From Pelargonium tetragonum (taxonomy: Eukaryota; Streptophyta; Magnoliopsida; Geraniales; Geraniaceae), in the NCBI GenBank assembly GCA_036897445.1, contig JAYMTL010000196.1, forward strand, positions 1 to 23,192: DNA of 23,192 bases. Reading direction: 5' to 3'. Each line of letters begins with the position of its first letter. The first letter of the stretch is position 1. The notes beneath the pieces are model-generated. The model was not told where the DNA came from, ran no database searches, and saw only the letters and a program-made list of their open reading frames with translations. The translations under genes were made by a program, and so were the position numbers. Below are positions 22,080 through 23,192 of the stretch, one piece after another.

Positions 22080-22510
22080 CCTATATATATAATAATCTTC
22101 TCTAATCTTCTCTAATACAGTAAGTAGCTTTATCTCTCACTAGGTAGGTATCTCTCTGCTATAGGAAGTACTATTATTTCTCCAACCGTTACTGCTAAAA
22201 TGAGTTTCTCTTCTACTAACTCTAACTCGTAAGAAACAAGTAAGTCATAAGAAAGGTCTTTTTCTTGTATGTAAAGCGATAAGAGCCATAGGACAAGACC
22301 AAAAACTCCTATACCTATTTAAAACAAGTAATAGAGTATAAATCTAAATCTTTCCTATATCTAACGAGTATCTATTTATTACATATAAATACTACAAGAC
22401 TTTTTAGCAACAAGCCTAGCTCGATAAGAAGGTATCTCCTAACTAATAAGATTAGGGTCTCTCTCCTATAAGTACAGCTCCTATTCTTTTAAGAAACAAG
22501 GTATTGCAAA
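22080..22510. repeat. Pyrimidine-rich relic depleted of TpG and CpA
   Basis: The plus strand is rich in CT, TA and CC. In 22081-22440 I count about 13 CpA and 5 TpG. Unlike the islands at 3258 and 17690, both dinucleotides are scarce here. Open pieces of about 40-60 codons exist on both strands (minus about 22150-22326 with ELELVEEK, plus about 22203-22337 with a basic stretch), and I cannot tell which strand coded. Neither is recognised. I infer a heavily mutated repeat copy. Confidence 0.35.
22094..22116 (+). repeat. Tandem repeat of 10-bp unit aatcttctct, 2.3 copies
   Basis: Two perfect units are followed by three bases of a third. It sits at the edge of the pyrimidine-rich relic and just after a short TA run. 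Confidence 0.55.
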
Positions 22511-23192
22511 GAATTAAGAGGTAATGCAATTAAGAAAAAGCAAGTCGATAAGGGTTTTGTTCTCAAGTTCCTTTTACATTTTTAGGGGAAAGATTTTTAA
22601 TAAATTGAATTTCCTATTTTGAGTTAATTAAAATGAAAGTAAAGAGTGTAGGGGTTCACTATAACTAACTAAGTAGTACAATATAGAAGAAATTAACTAT
22701 ACTAACTATCTACCCGAATAGAACTCTGTACTATTCTTGTCTTGATAGGAGTTCCCTTCTTGTTAGCTAGAACTTATTCTTTGTATTAGCTCTCTTACTA
22801 GTATTAAATGAAACTAAAAAGCTCGCCTAAGGCACTTACGTTATATTTTCTCTTATCCCTTAAAAGCCACTTGGGCCCAATACCATAACACTTCTAAAAC
22901 TAAGAAAGATAGAAAGAATTCTTGTACAAAAGAAAAAGAAGAATACTAAAGTCACTATCCTTTTACTCAGAACTTTGACTTAGAACCCCCCTTTTATATA
23001 ATACATATAATACGGGGCCTTCGCTTGTGTTTTCTATTTGCTTTTTCCTTAAATCCTTGTCTTTATCGTAAACTCCTTACTTTTATTTACTAGATCAGAA
23101 CCTTAAAACTGAAAGTAGCAATTCCCTTAATTTTAAGGCCTGGTTAAAGAGTGCTAAAACCTTTTACAAATCTAACCCGGCTGAACTAGACA
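22511..23192. other. AT-rich decayed DNA, no gene seen
   Basis: No frame exceeds 60 codons. It contains a 16-base match (gaggtaatgcaattaa at 22518-22533) to 6108-6123. It also holds two copies of tataatac at 22997-23013, bracketed by a C run and a G run. Nothing else can be supported up to the window edge. Confidence 0.55.
22997..23013 (+). repeat. Direct repeat tataatac x2, one-base spacer
   Basis: Two identical eight-base units are flanked by cccccc (22986-22991) and gggg (23014-23017). The resemblance to bacterial -10 boxes is not meaningful in this AT-rich setting. Confidence 0.4.

Noticed and set aside
6108-22533. 16-base match gaggtaatgcaattaa at 6108-6123 and 22518-22533 as attachment-site-like direct repeats
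   Set aside because: No integrase or element boundary lies between them, and a match of this length is near chance expectation.
1-23192. Organelle genome, bacterial origin, or a hidden defence or CRISPR system
   Set aside because: No rRNA, respiratory or ribosomal genes, repeats with spacers or operon-like gene runs exist. Stop density and TpA excess fit decayed eukaryotic repeats.

Overview
This window reads as a gene-empty, AT-rich block (roughly one third G+C by eye) whose most likely source is the repeat-rich, mutated part of a filamentous ascomycete (Pezizomycotina) genome. The main reason is dinucleotide bias. TpA is far more common than ApT: in seven 60-base lines counted by hand (starting at 1, 61, 121, 3001, 10021, 13261 and 20041) there are about 48 TpA against 29 ApT, while most genomes avoid TpA. 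CpA and TpG are locally scarce, and runs of CC, CT, GG and AG survive. This is the expected footprint of repeat-induced point mutation (RIP), which turns CpA into TpA. No species is named because no host gene can be identified.

Stops crowd all six frames. The longest open frame is 110 codons, and none of the frames above 60 codons shows a recognisable domain, a sensible gene context or relatives that I know. No rRNA, CRISPR array, convincing tRNA, complete transposon or intact gene was found.

Layout: 1-3257 is background with no supported gene. 3258-3600 is a relic reading on the minus strand, and its plus strand is almost free of CpA. 3601-9040 is background. 9041-9124 is a tRNA-like trace with an A box, a B box and a partial acceptor stem. 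9125-9925 is background. 9926-10260 is a purine-rich relic reading on the plus strand, with a 147-base stretch lacking TpG. 10261-17348 is background with a tiny secretion-signal-like frame at 10518. 17349-17540 is a small island of ordinary composition that encodes, on the minus strand, the first half of a fungal Zn(II)2Cys6 DNA-binding motif. 17690-18310 is the most strongly strand-biased relic, with 333 consecutive bases lacking CpA. 18311-22079 is background with one loosely open frame at 20240-20650. 22080-22510 is a pyrimidine-rich relic depleted on both strands, and 22511-23192 is background.

There is no operon or pathway to reconstruct. What unites the window is the mutation pattern. 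The observations most worth following are the one-strand depletion in separate islands of alternating orientation, and the Zn2Cys6 half-motif in the one unmutated patch.
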